Assembly: GCA_028692205.1 (NCBI GenBank)
Contig: JAQUXV010000007.1
Span: forward strand, 1 to 26,096
Source: Eubacteriales bacterium
GTDB lineage: Bacteria > Bacillota_A > Clostridia > Christensenellales > Aristaeellaceae
DNA: 26,096 nt
Reading direction: 5' to 3'
Shown here one piece after another: positions 1 to 7,877 of this stretch (the first letter of the stretch is position 1; every line of letters begins with the position of its first letter). Below the pieces are notes generated by a model, which saw nothing but the letters and a program-made list of their open reading frames with translations, did not search any database and was not told where the DNA came from. The translations under genes were made by a program, and so were the position numbers.

Positions 1-69
1 CTTACTGCAATAGGCCTGAACATCCTTATTGTAGTCGAAAGGTGATTCTTTTGTTTAACTTTTTATCTT

Positions 70-92
70 CCACCCGCATAGCAGGTGGTTTT
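70..92 (+). terminator. Hairpin plus T-run near the left edge
   Basis: An 8-bp stem with one mismatch (70-77 with 81-88, loop ATA) is followed directly by TTTTC on the plus strand. It could end a plus-strand gene lying left of the window. A second tiny hairpin (TGCCT/AGGCA, 112-123) follows. Confidence 0.4.
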
Positions 93-128
93 CTGTCTCG
101 CTTCGCTCAACTGCCTAAAGGCATGAAT

Positions 129-170
129 AACACAACGGAGCCGTCCTTTTCAGGGCGGCTCCGTTGTGTT
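129..170 (-). terminator. Long hairpin downstream of the M20 peptidase gene
   Basis: The arms 129-146 and 153-170 pair over 18 bp with one G-U pair and a 6-nt loop. It lies about 95 nt beyond the stop of the minus-strand peptidase. There is only a weak T-run on either side, so it may serve both directions or be a bidirectional terminator. Confidence 0.55.
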
Positions 171-265
171 GACAATGTTGCAGGTGAATCCTTGATCGCC
201 GATAGATACAGGCGGTTTCGTTTCTGCTTTGGCGCTTATTCGGCCTGTTCATTTCTGATTCCATG

Positions 266-1405
266 TTACACTTTGTATTCCGCTACAAACCGTTCGATCA
301 GCCGCCCGTAAACCGCCACCGCCTGCTCCAGTTCCAGCCACGGCAGCGATTCTTCCACCGTATGGGCTTCATCCAGGCTTCCAGGGCCCAGTATCACCGT
401 CGGCACACCCGCGTTCAGCATCAACGCCTGCTCGCAGGAGGCGCGAAACTCCACCGGTTTACAGGTTCGGGCCAGCGTTTCACCCGCAATGCGGCAAACC
501 GCCCTTGTCCACGGGTGGTCCATCGGCAGGCTTCCCCCGGGCAGGTAGCAGTGCTGTCTCAGCGAATAGGCAAACCCGGGGTCGGCCTCGCGCAGGGGTT
601 CCAACGCCGCGTGCAGCGCGGTTTCCGCCGTTTGTTCCGTTTCACCGGGGTAAATTCTGTGATCTACCATCAGTTCCGCATGGGCGGGCACGATGTTTTC
701 CCGCTCGCCGCCCTGCGCCAGCGTAACGCAGATTGTTTTCGGTGGCAGAATGGGATGGGTTTCCAACGCAAGCTTCTGGTTATAGGCTTCCAGTGCCAGC
801 ACAGCCCGAGCCGCGCGCGTAAGCGCGTTTTCCCCCAGCGCGGGGGTAGATGCGTGCGCGGCCCGGCCCTGAAGCTCCACCCAAAACCGAGCCACTCCCT
901 TATGGGCCACGGCGACTTCCATCTCGGTCGGCTCGCCGACAACACACGCGTCCGCGCAATTGGGATGCTCCGCCAGAAACCGTTTCATCCCACGATTGCC
1001 GCTCTCCTCATCCGCCACAAACAGCAGCGCGAGCTTCATCCCGGTAAGCCCGCGCGCCATCGCCTGCCCGGCCGCGGTGATCATCGCGGCTACAGCGCCC
1101 TTCATATCCGCACAACCGCGGCCCACGCAGCGCTCCCCCGCGTCCCGAAGGGTAAAGGGGTCGCTTTGCCACGCTCCCTCGGCGGGCACCACGTCCAAAT
1201 GGCCGCACAGCAGCAGGCAGGGGCCTTCGCCTGCCTCCGCATAGACATTGGCGCGGTCGTTTCCCAAATCGTCTACCTGTACACGCATCCCGATTGCTTC
1301 GGCAAGCCGCGCAATTTCCTGTGCGAGGGGCAGCTCGTTCCCGTTCACCGTATGATAGGCCACAAAGCGTTCCAGCAACGCCCTTGTTGTCGGCAAGTTC
1401 TCCAA
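266..1405 (-). CDS. M20-family metallopeptidase (ArgE/DapE-like deacylase)
   Basis: A 379-residue zinc-dependent amidohydrolase of the M20 family, whose members remove acyl groups from amino acids or cleave dipeptides in the cytosol. Visible motifs in order: GHLDVVP (metal His and catalytic Asp), GRGCADMKGA (bridging Asp), ADEESG (general base Glu and metal Glu), VVGEPTE, and a late LDEAHTVEE segment carrying the last metal His. The frame runs open further upstream, but the region before residue 40 of that frame is not family-like. A GGGAGGG ribosome binding site sits 7 nt before a TTG codon at 1405, so TTG is the chosen start. Length fits ArgE/DapE proteins. No biosynthetic neighbours are present, so acetylornithine, succinyl-diaminopimelate or another acyl amino acid cannot be distinguished. 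It is separated from the upstream protease gene by a terminator and is probably its own unit. Confidence 0.88.
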   Translation of the reverse strand: MENLPTTRALLERFVAYHTVNGNELPLAQEIARLAEAIGMRVQVDDLGNDRANVYAEAGEGPCLLLCGHLDVVPAEGAWQSDPFTLRDAGERCVGRGCADMKGAVAAMITAAGQAMARGLTGMKLALLFVADEESGNRGMKRFLAEHPNCADACVVGEPTEMEVAVAHKGVARFWVELQGRAAHASTPALGENALTRAARAVLALEAYNQKLALETHPILPPKTICVTLAQGGERENIVPAHAELMVDHRIYPGETEQTAETALHAALEPLREADPGFAYSLRQHCYLPGGSLPMDHPWTRAVCRIAGETLARTCKPVEFRASCEQALMLNAGVPTVILGPGSLDEAHTVEESLPWLELEQAVAVYGRLIERFVAEYKV

Positions 1406-1412
1406 TATCCAT

Positions 1413-1419
1413 CCCTCCC
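1413..1419 (-). promoter_or_regulatory. Ribosome binding site that fixes a TTG start
   Basis: GGGAGGG on the minus strand, 7 nt before TTG at 1405. The nearby ATG two codons upstream is in another frame, so this site decides the start of the M20 peptidase. Confidence 0.65.
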
Positions 1420-1662
1420 GGTTACGGGTTCTTCCCCCTGCACGTCGTCCGTCGCATACAAGCGTCCTTAGCCGACCCTGGCATTCGAGCCCGTCGCATC
1501 CCGCCCGTACGAAACCACACACTTTTCAGGAATACGTTTATTTCCCCATGCTGTTACAACGGGCATATCGGTGGTTTCAACATAGGCTTTCCGAACCGTC
1601 TGCGAAGAATTCGGCCCCCAGGTAAGAAACTCCTGCGGGAACATCGGTGGACATATGGAAAT

Positions 1663-1697
1663 GGTTTCCCGTTTCCGCATGTGCGGCACGGGAAACC
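1663..1697. repeat. Two-tier inverted repeat
   Basis: The outer arms GGTTTCCCGT (1663-1672) and ACGGGAAACC (1688-1697) pair perfectly. Inside them CCGCA and TGCGG (1675-1679, 1682-1686) pair around a 2-nt loop. No T-run follows on either strand, so a simple terminator is unlikely. It lies about 260-290 nt upstream of the M20 start. Confidence 0.5.
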
Positions 1698-1765
1698 CGC
1701 CTGAGCGCGGCAGCCCGAGGCGCGCCGCCCGGTCAGTCCCCTAAGCTTAATTGCCGGCGAACAGT

Positions 1766-1803
1766 AAAGCCCCCGCGTTCCCGAAAAGAAACGCGGGGGC
1801 TTT
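1766..1803 (-). terminator. Terminator of the C11 protease gene
   Basis: A perfect 14-bp GC-rich stem (1766-1779 with 1790-1803) with a 10-nt loop lies 22 nt beyond the protease stop codon. AAA/TTT pairs close the stem base, and only short T-runs follow. Confidence 0.75.
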
Positions 1804-1824
1804 GCAATCTGCCTGATAAGTCTG

Positions 1825-3795
1825 TTAATTTACATAATCCGTGTAATCGTCGTCGGACGAATATTCGTCCTCGCCGTCCATGGATACGTAAATATCGCCC
1901 TCATTGTACTCCATGATAGCGGTATCCGAGTAGAACACGCGGCCAAACACGTCCGTAACAATGTACTGGTAAAGGTATTCGCCGTCGATCAGATCGCTTT
2001 CCTCCATCGTGACGTCGCCGTTCACCGTAAAGCTGTCCATCTCATACGTGTTCGTTTCGCCGGTATCCCAGTTTACCGCGTCAAACAGCAGCGTCACCTC
2101 GTCGCCGTCCTGCAGTTGGATAATATCCCTCGCGCTCATGCCCGTATCGCTGTCGATACCGTCCCACGTTCCGTAAACCTCAAAATGCCCGTCTTCCTCG
2201 CTGTCCCATACGTAGGCGGCGCGCAGGGAGGTTTCTCTGCCGTTGAGCAGGATGGGAATGGTGTACAGGTTGTACTCGTCCGTCTCGGCCAGCAGCGTCG
2301 GCTCGCAGAAACAGCCGTTGATCGTCGGCCATACGCCTCGGAAATTATCCTCAAAATAGCCGTTGTCCCAATCGTCCATAATGTCGTTGTCAACGCCCAG
2401 CATCAGATACTCGTTATAATCGTAATCCAGATAATAGATGCCAAAGTTGACCGAGGCAACGGAATCCATATCTCCGCCGATCTCCAGCGCGTAATAATCG
2501 TCCTCCGTCACATACGTGGAAAGGTCTATGGAATAATCGTCCTCCTGCACCGCCGTAGAGACGACGGGCACATCGTCCGCCGTGCCCTGCGGCGCTTCCC
2601 AATCGGTATTGGCAATCGCCTGAATAAAACGCAGATAATTGCCGCTGGTTGCCGCCGTATCGGCGTATACGGTAAGCTCGTCGTTGTTCACCGACAGCGG
2701 ATAATACACGGAAAGGCCGTTGGCTTCGGAGCGCTTTTGCCCCTTCACATTGTATTTTACCGTTGCAAACAGCGAATCTAACAGGGCTACGGCGGTTTCG
2801 CTTAGCACGTTTTCGGTGTTCACGGCAAGGTCGCCCAGATCGACCATGTTGGTGTAGCCTTCATTGTCGTTGTTGCCGCCGTAGTTTTCCGCGCGCCGCA
2901 CACCCTGCACAAAGGCCTGATAGGTAGTGATGTCGGAGGTTACGCCGGTCATTTCGGCTGCCATAGTGTCAAATTTGGTCAGCAGATCGTCCATCGCGGT
3001 CAGGTCGGTTACGGAAAGGGTGGCCATTTCCGCCTCGCCTTCCGACTCGCATTTTTCCATATAACTGTCGCAAATTTCGGTGCCCAGGCCGAGACCGTCC
3101 GTTTCGGGATGGTCGCACAGGTATTGCAGCCAGTCGGTATAGTTCCAGCCTCCGCCCGGCTCGGTTTCCTCGGACGCGACCATATAATTGCCATAAGCGG
3201 AGATCGCGGCGGCGTTTTCCAGCGTCGCCATCAGGCAGGTGTCAAAGCCGATCACCTCAAAGCGCACACCGGCTGCCGTAAGCCCCGAGGAAAGCTCGCT
3301 GATGGACAGGCTGTCATCGTCAAACAGCTCGTCGAACACAAGCCCGGACGCCGCTCCGCCGCCGTGATCCCAGAACACAACCATATAATGGTCCGCTGGA
3401 TAGCTTTGAACGCCCCAGGAAAGAAAATCCCCCAGCGTTTGCGCGTCCCCCATGCTGGCCAGCGGCTGTTCATCCGCCAGTGAAATGCCGTCCGCGGTCA
3501 TTTCCCAGCGCTGCAGCGCTTCGGGGTCGATGCCGCCGGTCTGCCATTGGGATGTTCCGCCCGTTTCAATAATGAAATGGATGTTTTCCGGCACATTGAC
3601 CGCCATCAGTTCCCCAAGGTTGCTGCTGGCGGCTCCGTCTTCGGATTCCAGATCGGTACCGCACAGATACAGCAGCACCGTCCATGTATTGCCCGCGTCG
3701 GATGCCGTATCGGCCAACGCCGGTACGCTGATCCCTGTCCAAAGCAACACGGTGCATACCAGAATGGCGAGTTTTTGCAAGCCTGTTTTCTTCAT
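1825..3795 (-). CDS. Secreted clostripain-like (C11) cysteine protease
   Basis: A 656-residue precursor. Residues 1-29 form a signal peptide with a KK start, a hydrophobic core and a VPALA cleavage site, so the enzyme is exported. The catalytic domain begins with TVLLYLCGTDLES. His144 lies in WDHGGG and Cys187 in GFDTCLM, the His/Cys dyad of family C11, with spacing similar to characterised members. C11 enzymes cleave after basic residues and are often self-processed. The C-terminal part (roughly residues 400-656) is acidic and rich in Asp, Glu and Tyr; I do not recognise a named domain there. Start: GGGGAGG lies about 8 nt before ATG 3795, and the signal peptide begins exactly there. The frame stays open for 103 codons further upstream, but that stretch is not protease-like. 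It is likely a single-gene unit with promoter at 4021-4049. Confidence 0.9.
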   Translation of the reverse strand: MKKTGLQKLAILVCTVLLWTGISVPALADTASDAGNTWTVLLYLCGTDLESEDGAASSNLGELMAVNVPENIHFIIETGGTSQWQTGGIDPEALQRWEMTADGISLADEQPLASMGDAQTLGDFLSWGVQSYPADHYMVVFWDHGGGAASGLVFDELFDDDSLSISELSSGLTAAGVRFEVIGFDTCLMATLENAAAISAYGNYMVASEETEPGGGWNYTDWLQYLCDHPETDGLGLGTEICDSYMEKCESEGEAEMATLSVTDLTAMDDLLTKFDTMAAEMTGVTSDITTYQAFVQGVRRAENYGGNNDNEGYTNMVDLGDLAVNTENVLSETAVALLDSLFATVKYNVKGQKRSEANGLSVYYPLSVNNDELTVYADTAATSGNYLRFIQAIANTDWEAPQGTADDVPVVSTAVQEDDYSIDLSTYVTEDDYYALEIGGDMDSVASVNFGIYYLDYDYNEYLMLGVDNDIMDDWDNGYFEDNFRGVWPTINGCFCEPTLLAETDEYNLYTIPILLNGRETSLRAAYVWDSEEDGHFEVYGTWDGIDSDTGMSARDIIQLQDGDEVTLLFDAVNWDTGETNTYEMDSFTVNGDVTMEESDLIDGEYLYQYIVTDVFGRVFYSDTAIMEYNEGDIYVSMDGEDEYSSDDDYTDYVN

Positions 3796-3853
3796 AGGTT
3801 TTTCCTCCCCAGATATCGGTTTTCCGGTGAAGCGATCGTTCGATGGAAATGCG

Positions 3854-3869
3854 CGTTCTCCTGAGAACG
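3854..3869. repeat. Perfect inverted repeat in the protease leader
   Basis: CGTTCTC and GAGAACG are separated by 2 nt. It lies about 150 nt downstream of the predicted transcription start and 60 nt before the protease ATG. It could be a repressor site or a small hairpin. Confidence 0.5.
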
Positions 3870-4020
3870 TGGAACCGCAGCCGGGGCGTGACCGTATGAA
3901 GGCACGGCGATTGAACCCGTCAACAGCGGTGCGAATCTGCAAGCCCTGAAATGCCGGACCCTGTTTGGCATAAGCCGATCCATACAGGCCCGGCAAAGCA
4001 GAATCGTTTTTTTCAGGTTC

Positions 4021-4049
4021 ATTATAATACTTCAAGTCGTTTTTGTCTC
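4021..4049 (-). promoter_or_regulatory. Predicted sigma-A promoter of the C11 protease gene
   Basis: On the minus strand, GAGACA (-35), a 17-nt spacer and a perfect TATAAT (-10). Transcription should start near 4014, giving a leader of about 220 nt. Confidence 0.6.
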
Positions 4050-4246
4050 CGTGTTTCGGCATCATTTTCGCCGGCCGGGTATATTTTATTGCCTCGTCGT
4101 TCATAGAAAAAGGAGGCGTTTCCGCCGCTGCCCGTTCCGCTGAAGAATCGCGCAGCTCCCGAACGATCAGGCACCGACCGCCTGCGGGTATCTCCCGGCT
4201 CCACGTGCGCTCAATCAGTCCTCCCCCGCAGAGCTGCAGGATGTGA

Positions 4247-4282
4247 AAACGCCGGTGCTCCTTGGAGGGAGCACCGGCGTTT
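4247..4282 (-). terminator. Terminator of the liv/CoA operon
   Basis: A perfect 15-bp stem (4247-4261 with 4268-4282) with a 6-nt loop. On the minus strand it runs into TTTT. It lies about 75 nt beyond the stop codon of the ligase, the last gene of the operon. Confidence 0.8.
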
Positions 4283-4355
4283 CAGCGCCGATCACCGCCG
4301 TATGGCACGGGGTCGACGACTCAATTTCATTTGATCTCTTTAAACTATGCAACCT

Positions 4356-5963
4356 TCACTTTGCGTATTTCAGATTAAATTCTTTTCGCAGTTGATATTT
4401 CTGCGCTTTTCCGTTCGCGGTTGTCGGCAGGGAGTCCCGCAGCTCGATATACACCGGAACCTTAAAATGAGCAAGGCGGTCGCGTAGATATCGCCTCAGG
4501 TCCTCAATATCGATCTTTTCGCCGGGCCCGGGAATCACCACCGCCGCCGGAACTTCGCCGTACAGGCTGTCGTCAACGGCGAAAACCGCAACCTGTTTGA
4601 TTCTTCCGTATTTCATCGCCGCGTCTTCCACAGACAGCGAAAAAATCTTTTCACCGCCGCGGTTGATCATGTCCTTAATGCGGTCTTTGATGAAGAGATA
4701 ACCATTCGCATCAAAGCAGCCCACATCGCCGCTGTGCAGCCAGCCATCGTTAAAATTCTCGTTCCCGATGCCGTGCAGGTAATGGGAAATAACAAACGGC
4801 CCTTTGAAACAGATCTCCCCGTTTTCGCCGACAGCGACTTCCCGTTCCTGCGGATCGACGACCCGAATGCTGCAGTTCGGCTCCACGGTGCCGCAGGAGT
4901 TTTCAATGTCGGAATCCAGACAATGGACCGGGAAATATGTTCCCGCGCCGGAAGTTTCCGTCATTCCGTAAACGGGATGGAAGCGGCAGTTCGTCGCTTT
5001 ACGGCAGAAGTACTCCACTGTTTTGCGGGAGATGAAACCACCGCCGCACAACGCCGTTCGCAGGGCGGATAAATCGTGCCGTTCCAGCACGGCGCTCGCC
5101 AGCATGATAAAAACGGTCGCCACCGCATGGAAGTGCGTAACCTTGTACCGCGTCATTTTATCCAGCACATCTACGGCGTCAAAATACGGCACCAGCACCA
5201 CCAGCCCGCCCAGAAAAACAAAGAGCGTCAGCACACAGTTCAGCCCGGTGATGTGGAAAACAGGCACTGACAGCACCGTGCTTTCCGTTTCATCCATATC
5301 GTCCGCGACCGCATACGCATAAAAAGCCTGCATCAGGTTGAAATGCGTCATCACAGCGCCTTTTGGGCGTCCCGTCGTCCCTGAAGTATACATAATGACG
5401 GCAGGGAGCGAATCCTCCCGCACGACCGGCACAAAGGGCAGCTGCCTGCCGATTTTGACCGCTGTGGCCATGGTGCATTTGGCAGCGGCGGTTTCTTGCC
5501 CCGCAAGCAGGATATGCTTAATATGCGTCTGCGGCAGAATCCCTTCCACTTTGGCAAACCACGCCGAGTCGATCATCAGGCATTCGGCTTGGGAATCGTC
5601 CAAAATGAATTGCATTTCTTCGGCGGACAGTTTGGTATTCACGGATACCACCGTCGCCCCAAGCTTCTGCGCGCCGTAAAACGCGATGCAAAAATCAATG
5701 CTGTTGCCCATCGCCAGCGCGATCCGGCTTCCAGCGCCAATCTCAAAAGCGTGGGCCAGATAGGCGCTGAACGCGTCCACTTTTTCCAACAAATCCGAGA
5801 AAGTGATTTCACCATCCGCATCGATCAAGCCAACCTTATTCGGCAGCCTTTTCCCGGTAGCCGACAGGGTTTCATAAAGATTCTGAAAAGGCATCTGATA
5901 AGCGAGATATTGCGTCCCCCCCGATATAACCTCCGTAAGCGGGTATCTCTGCTCAGCTCTCAT
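4356..5963 (-). CDS. Acyl-CoA ligase (AMP-forming, ANL superfamily)
   Basis: A 535-residue cytosolic enzyme expected to activate a carboxylic acid with ATP and CoA, giving acyl-CoA, AMP and PPi. Visible motifs: the P-loop YTSGTTGRPKGAVMTH, YGMTETSG, HSGDVG, the hinge KDRIKDMINRGGEK, and the C-terminal catalytic lysine region PTTANGKAQKYQLR. The N-terminal and C-terminal domains are both complete, so it should be active. Start: ATG 5963 has GGGAGG about 12 nt upstream, a rather long gap. The frame stays open to a GTG at 6023, which has no clear binding site. It is the last gene of the operon, 94 nt after the CoA-transferase. The acid used cannot be told from sequence; in context it should be the same compound that the Liv transporter imports, or an intermediate from it. 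Confidence 0.88.
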   Translation of the reverse strand: MRAEQRYPLTEVISGGTQYLAYQMPFQNLYETLSATGKRLPNKVGLIDADGEITFSDLLEKVDAFSAYLAHAFEIGAGSRIALAMGNSIDFCIAFYGAQKLGATVVSVNTKLSAEEMQFILDDSQAECLMIDSAWFAKVEGILPQTHIKHILLAGQETAAAKCTMATAVKIGRQLPFVPVVREDSLPAVIMYTSGTTGRPKGAVMTHFNLMQAFYAYAVADDMDETESTVLSVPVFHITGLNCVLTLFVFLGGLVVLVPYFDAVDVLDKMTRYKVTHFHAVATVFIMLASAVLERHDLSALRTALCGGGFISRKTVEYFCRKATNCRFHPVYGMTETSGAGTYFPVHCLDSDIENSCGTVEPNCSIRVVDPQEREVAVGENGEICFKGPFVISHYLHGIGNENFNDGWLHSGDVGCFDANGYLFIKDRIKDMINRGGEKIFSLSVEDAAMKYGRIKQVAVFAVDDSLYGEVPAAVVIPGPGEKIDIEDLRRYLRDRLAHFKVPVYIELRDSLPTTANGKAQKYQLRKEFNLKYAK

Positions 5964-6057
5964 TGCGCCCAACTTCCTCCCGATGCCGTATCGCTCCGCG
6001 GCGCCGGTACACGGCGTTTTCACCGCATACCGGCGCCTCTTTGCGACCGGTTTTCCC

Positions 6058-7659
6058 TTATCCCCGCCGCCCGGCGAAAATCGCTTCCCGAAGCCCGCAC
6101 CCGCTTTCGCTGTAAATACGGGTATCCGTGGTTTTCAGGTTCGCTGCGATCAGGGGCTTAAAATCCATCTGCGCCAGAATGTCCCTCTCCAGGTCGATTC
6201 CCCTGGCGATTTCAACCAGTTTCATTCCTTCGGCAGTGAGTTCAAATACGCATCGTTCTGTAACATACCACATTTTTTGTCCGCGTTCAACTGCCAGCGC
6301 TCCGTTATAGCTGATTTGCTGCACCGCGTCGACCAGCTTCTTAAACTTTCCCTCCCGCAGAATGGCGACGCCCGTTTCCTCGCTAAACGAAACCTGCAGG
6401 CCGCCGCCGGTGAACGTGGAGCAAAAGACGACTGTTTTCGCCGTTGTGGTTATATCGATAAACCCGCCCGCACCGGTCGCCTTGTTCCCCATGCGGGTAG
6501 CGTTCACGTTACCGTACCGGTCCAGCTGACCGGCGCCCATAAAAGTAAAATCGATTCCGGCACCCGTGTAAAGCTCAAATTGCCGGTCGTGGCCCACTAG
6601 CGCTTCGGCGTTGCAGGCGATGCCGAAGTCGATGGTAGAAGCCGGTGTGCCGCCGTATATCCCGCTTTCCACCGTTACCGAAACACAGTCGTTCACGTTT
6701 TCCTCCGCCATAATCGGCCCAACAACGTCGTTGGGGATGCCTGTGCCGATGTTGATAATCGCGTCCGGTTCCAAAAGCATCAGCGCCCGGCGGCCGATTA
6801 CCTTGCGCTCATTCAGCGGTATATGCTTCACCGCGGTTTCCGGTACGCGAACGATGCCGCAATAGGCCGGATCGTAATACCATGAAAACGTCTGCCGATG
6901 CTCCTCAAACACGTTCTCCGCCACTACGACGGCGTCAATCAAAACGCCCGGAACCGTGACTTCTTTCGATTTGATCGTTCCATTCTTCACGATGCTTTTC
7001 ACCTGCGCAATCACGCGGCCGCCCCAGCGCTTGGTCGCCATAACCGCGGGCAGCACTTCCAGCATCATGCCCTCTTCCTCCGTGCTCAGGTTGCCGTTTT
7101 CATCGCAGTATGTGCCGCGGATCACCAACGTATCGATGGGAATCGGCTTATACTGGATGTATTCTTCACCGTCTATTTCCACAATGGCGACGACCTCGTC
7201 CCCGCAGTCTTTGGTTCGCTGGTTCATCTTTCCGCCCTCAATGCGCGGATCAACAAAGGTTCCGATGCCGATTTTGCTCAGCTTGCCGGGCTCGCGAAGC
7301 GCCATGCTGTGGAACATGTTCGCCATCTGGCCCTGCGGCAGGTTGAAAGCCTCAACCTGATTGTTGGAAATTAAGTCCATCATCATGGGAGACTGGCCCC
7401 AATGGCCGCCGATCACTCGTTTCAGTAATCCTTCATGAGCCAGATGCGTCATTCCGCCGGGCATTTTCATGGATGCCTGACCGCAGGTATGAACGTAGGT
7501 TAACTGATTGGGACGGCCTTCCGCTAAAAAGCGTCTTTCGATCTCCTTCAAAATCGTCTCGCTGGCGGAAATCAACGTCATGCCGATAGTGCACAGGGTC
7601 GAACCGTCCGCAATGTAATCCACTGCCTGTTTCGCATTGATCAATTCTGGCTTCTTCAT
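6058..7659 (-). CDS. Fused-subunit acyl-CoA:carboxylate CoA-transferase (family I)
   Basis: A 533-residue protein with the alpha and beta CoA-transferase domains in one chain, as in propionate CoA-transferase and YdiF. Glu331 in TVESGIYGG fits the catalytic glutamate that forms the glutamyl-CoA intermediate, close to the known position in YdiF. The enzyme moves CoA between carboxylates, for example from acetyl-CoA or another acyl-CoA to the incoming acid. The TIGMTLIS and GGHWGQSP segments belong to the N-terminal domain. A good AGGAGA site lies 6 nt before ATG 7659. It follows the Liv binding-protein gene after a 218-nt gap with a hairpin, and precedes the ligase. Acetate, acetoacetate, propionate and glycerate are all possible partners; the sequence does not decide. 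Confidence 0.9.
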   Translation of the reverse strand: MKKPELINAKQAVDYIADGSTLCTIGMTLISASETILKEIERRFLAEGRPNQLTYVHTCGQASMKMPGGMTHLAHEGLLKRVIGGHWGQSPMMMDLISNNQVEAFNLPQGQMANMFHSMALREPGKLSKIGIGTFVDPRIEGGKMNQRTKDCGDEVVAIVEIDGEEYIQYKPIPIDTLVIRGTYCDENGNLSTEEEGMMLEVLPAVMATKRWGGRVIAQVKSIVKNGTIKSKEVTVPGVLIDAVVVAENVFEEHRQTFSWYYDPAYCGIVRVPETAVKHIPLNERKVIGRRALMLLEPDAIINIGTGIPNDVVGPIMAEENVNDCVSVTVESGIYGGTPASTIDFGIACNAEALVGHDRQFELYTGAGIDFTFMGAGQLDRYGNVNATRMGNKATGAGGFIDITTTAKTVVFCSTFTGGGLQVSFSEETGVAILREGKFKKLVDAVQQISYNGALAVERGQKMWYVTERCVFELTAEGMKLVEIARGIDLERDILAQMDFKPLIAANLKTTDTRIYSESGCGLREAIFAGRRG

Positions 7660-7827
7660 GTTTGTCTCCTACATTGTTAATAATGGCGACCCGGTACGAA
7701 TTCGTTTCAGCCGAATCCGGAACGTTCCGGCTGCCACAATCATCCGCCTGTCTGCCGGGGCGTGCTCGTCCGCCTACCGGCATCGGGCAGCACCGCCGCT
7801 CCGGTCGGCTGCCCGGATGGTCGAAGC

Positions 7828-7858
7828 GGGGGCGTTTCATGAACTCTGAAACGCCCCC
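7828..7858. terminator. Hairpin between binding-protein and CoA-transferase genes
   Basis: A perfect 12-bp stem (7828-7839 with 7847-7858) and a 7-nt loop. On the minus strand no T-run follows; on the plus strand TGTTTT follows. In the operon direction it is more likely a 3'-end-protecting or partial stop structure that keeps the binding-protein message abundant. Confidence 0.5.
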
Positions 7859-7877
7859 TGTTTTGCGGTTCAGTTGT

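Larger units (their letters stand above)
1406..1824. other. Gene-free stretch with two hairpins
   Basis: I see no convincing gene here. The stretch holds the peptidase ribosome binding site, a two-part hairpin at 1663-1697 and a terminator at 1766-1803. No clear -35/-10 pair for the M20 gene was found by eye. Confidence 0.5.
3796..4355. other. Leader and promoter region between two minus-strand units
   Basis: This stretch holds the long leader of the protease gene (3796 to about 4014), its promoter, a perfect 16-nt inverted repeat and the terminator of the ligase operon. I see no gene in it. Nothing matching a T-box or a known riboswitch core was recognised. Confidence 0.5.

Noticed and set aside
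4105..4246. T-box or riboswitch before the protease unit
   Set aside because: The conserved T-box box (GGGTGGNACCGCG type) is absent and no known riboswitch core was recognised. The stretch lies upstream of the predicted promoter.
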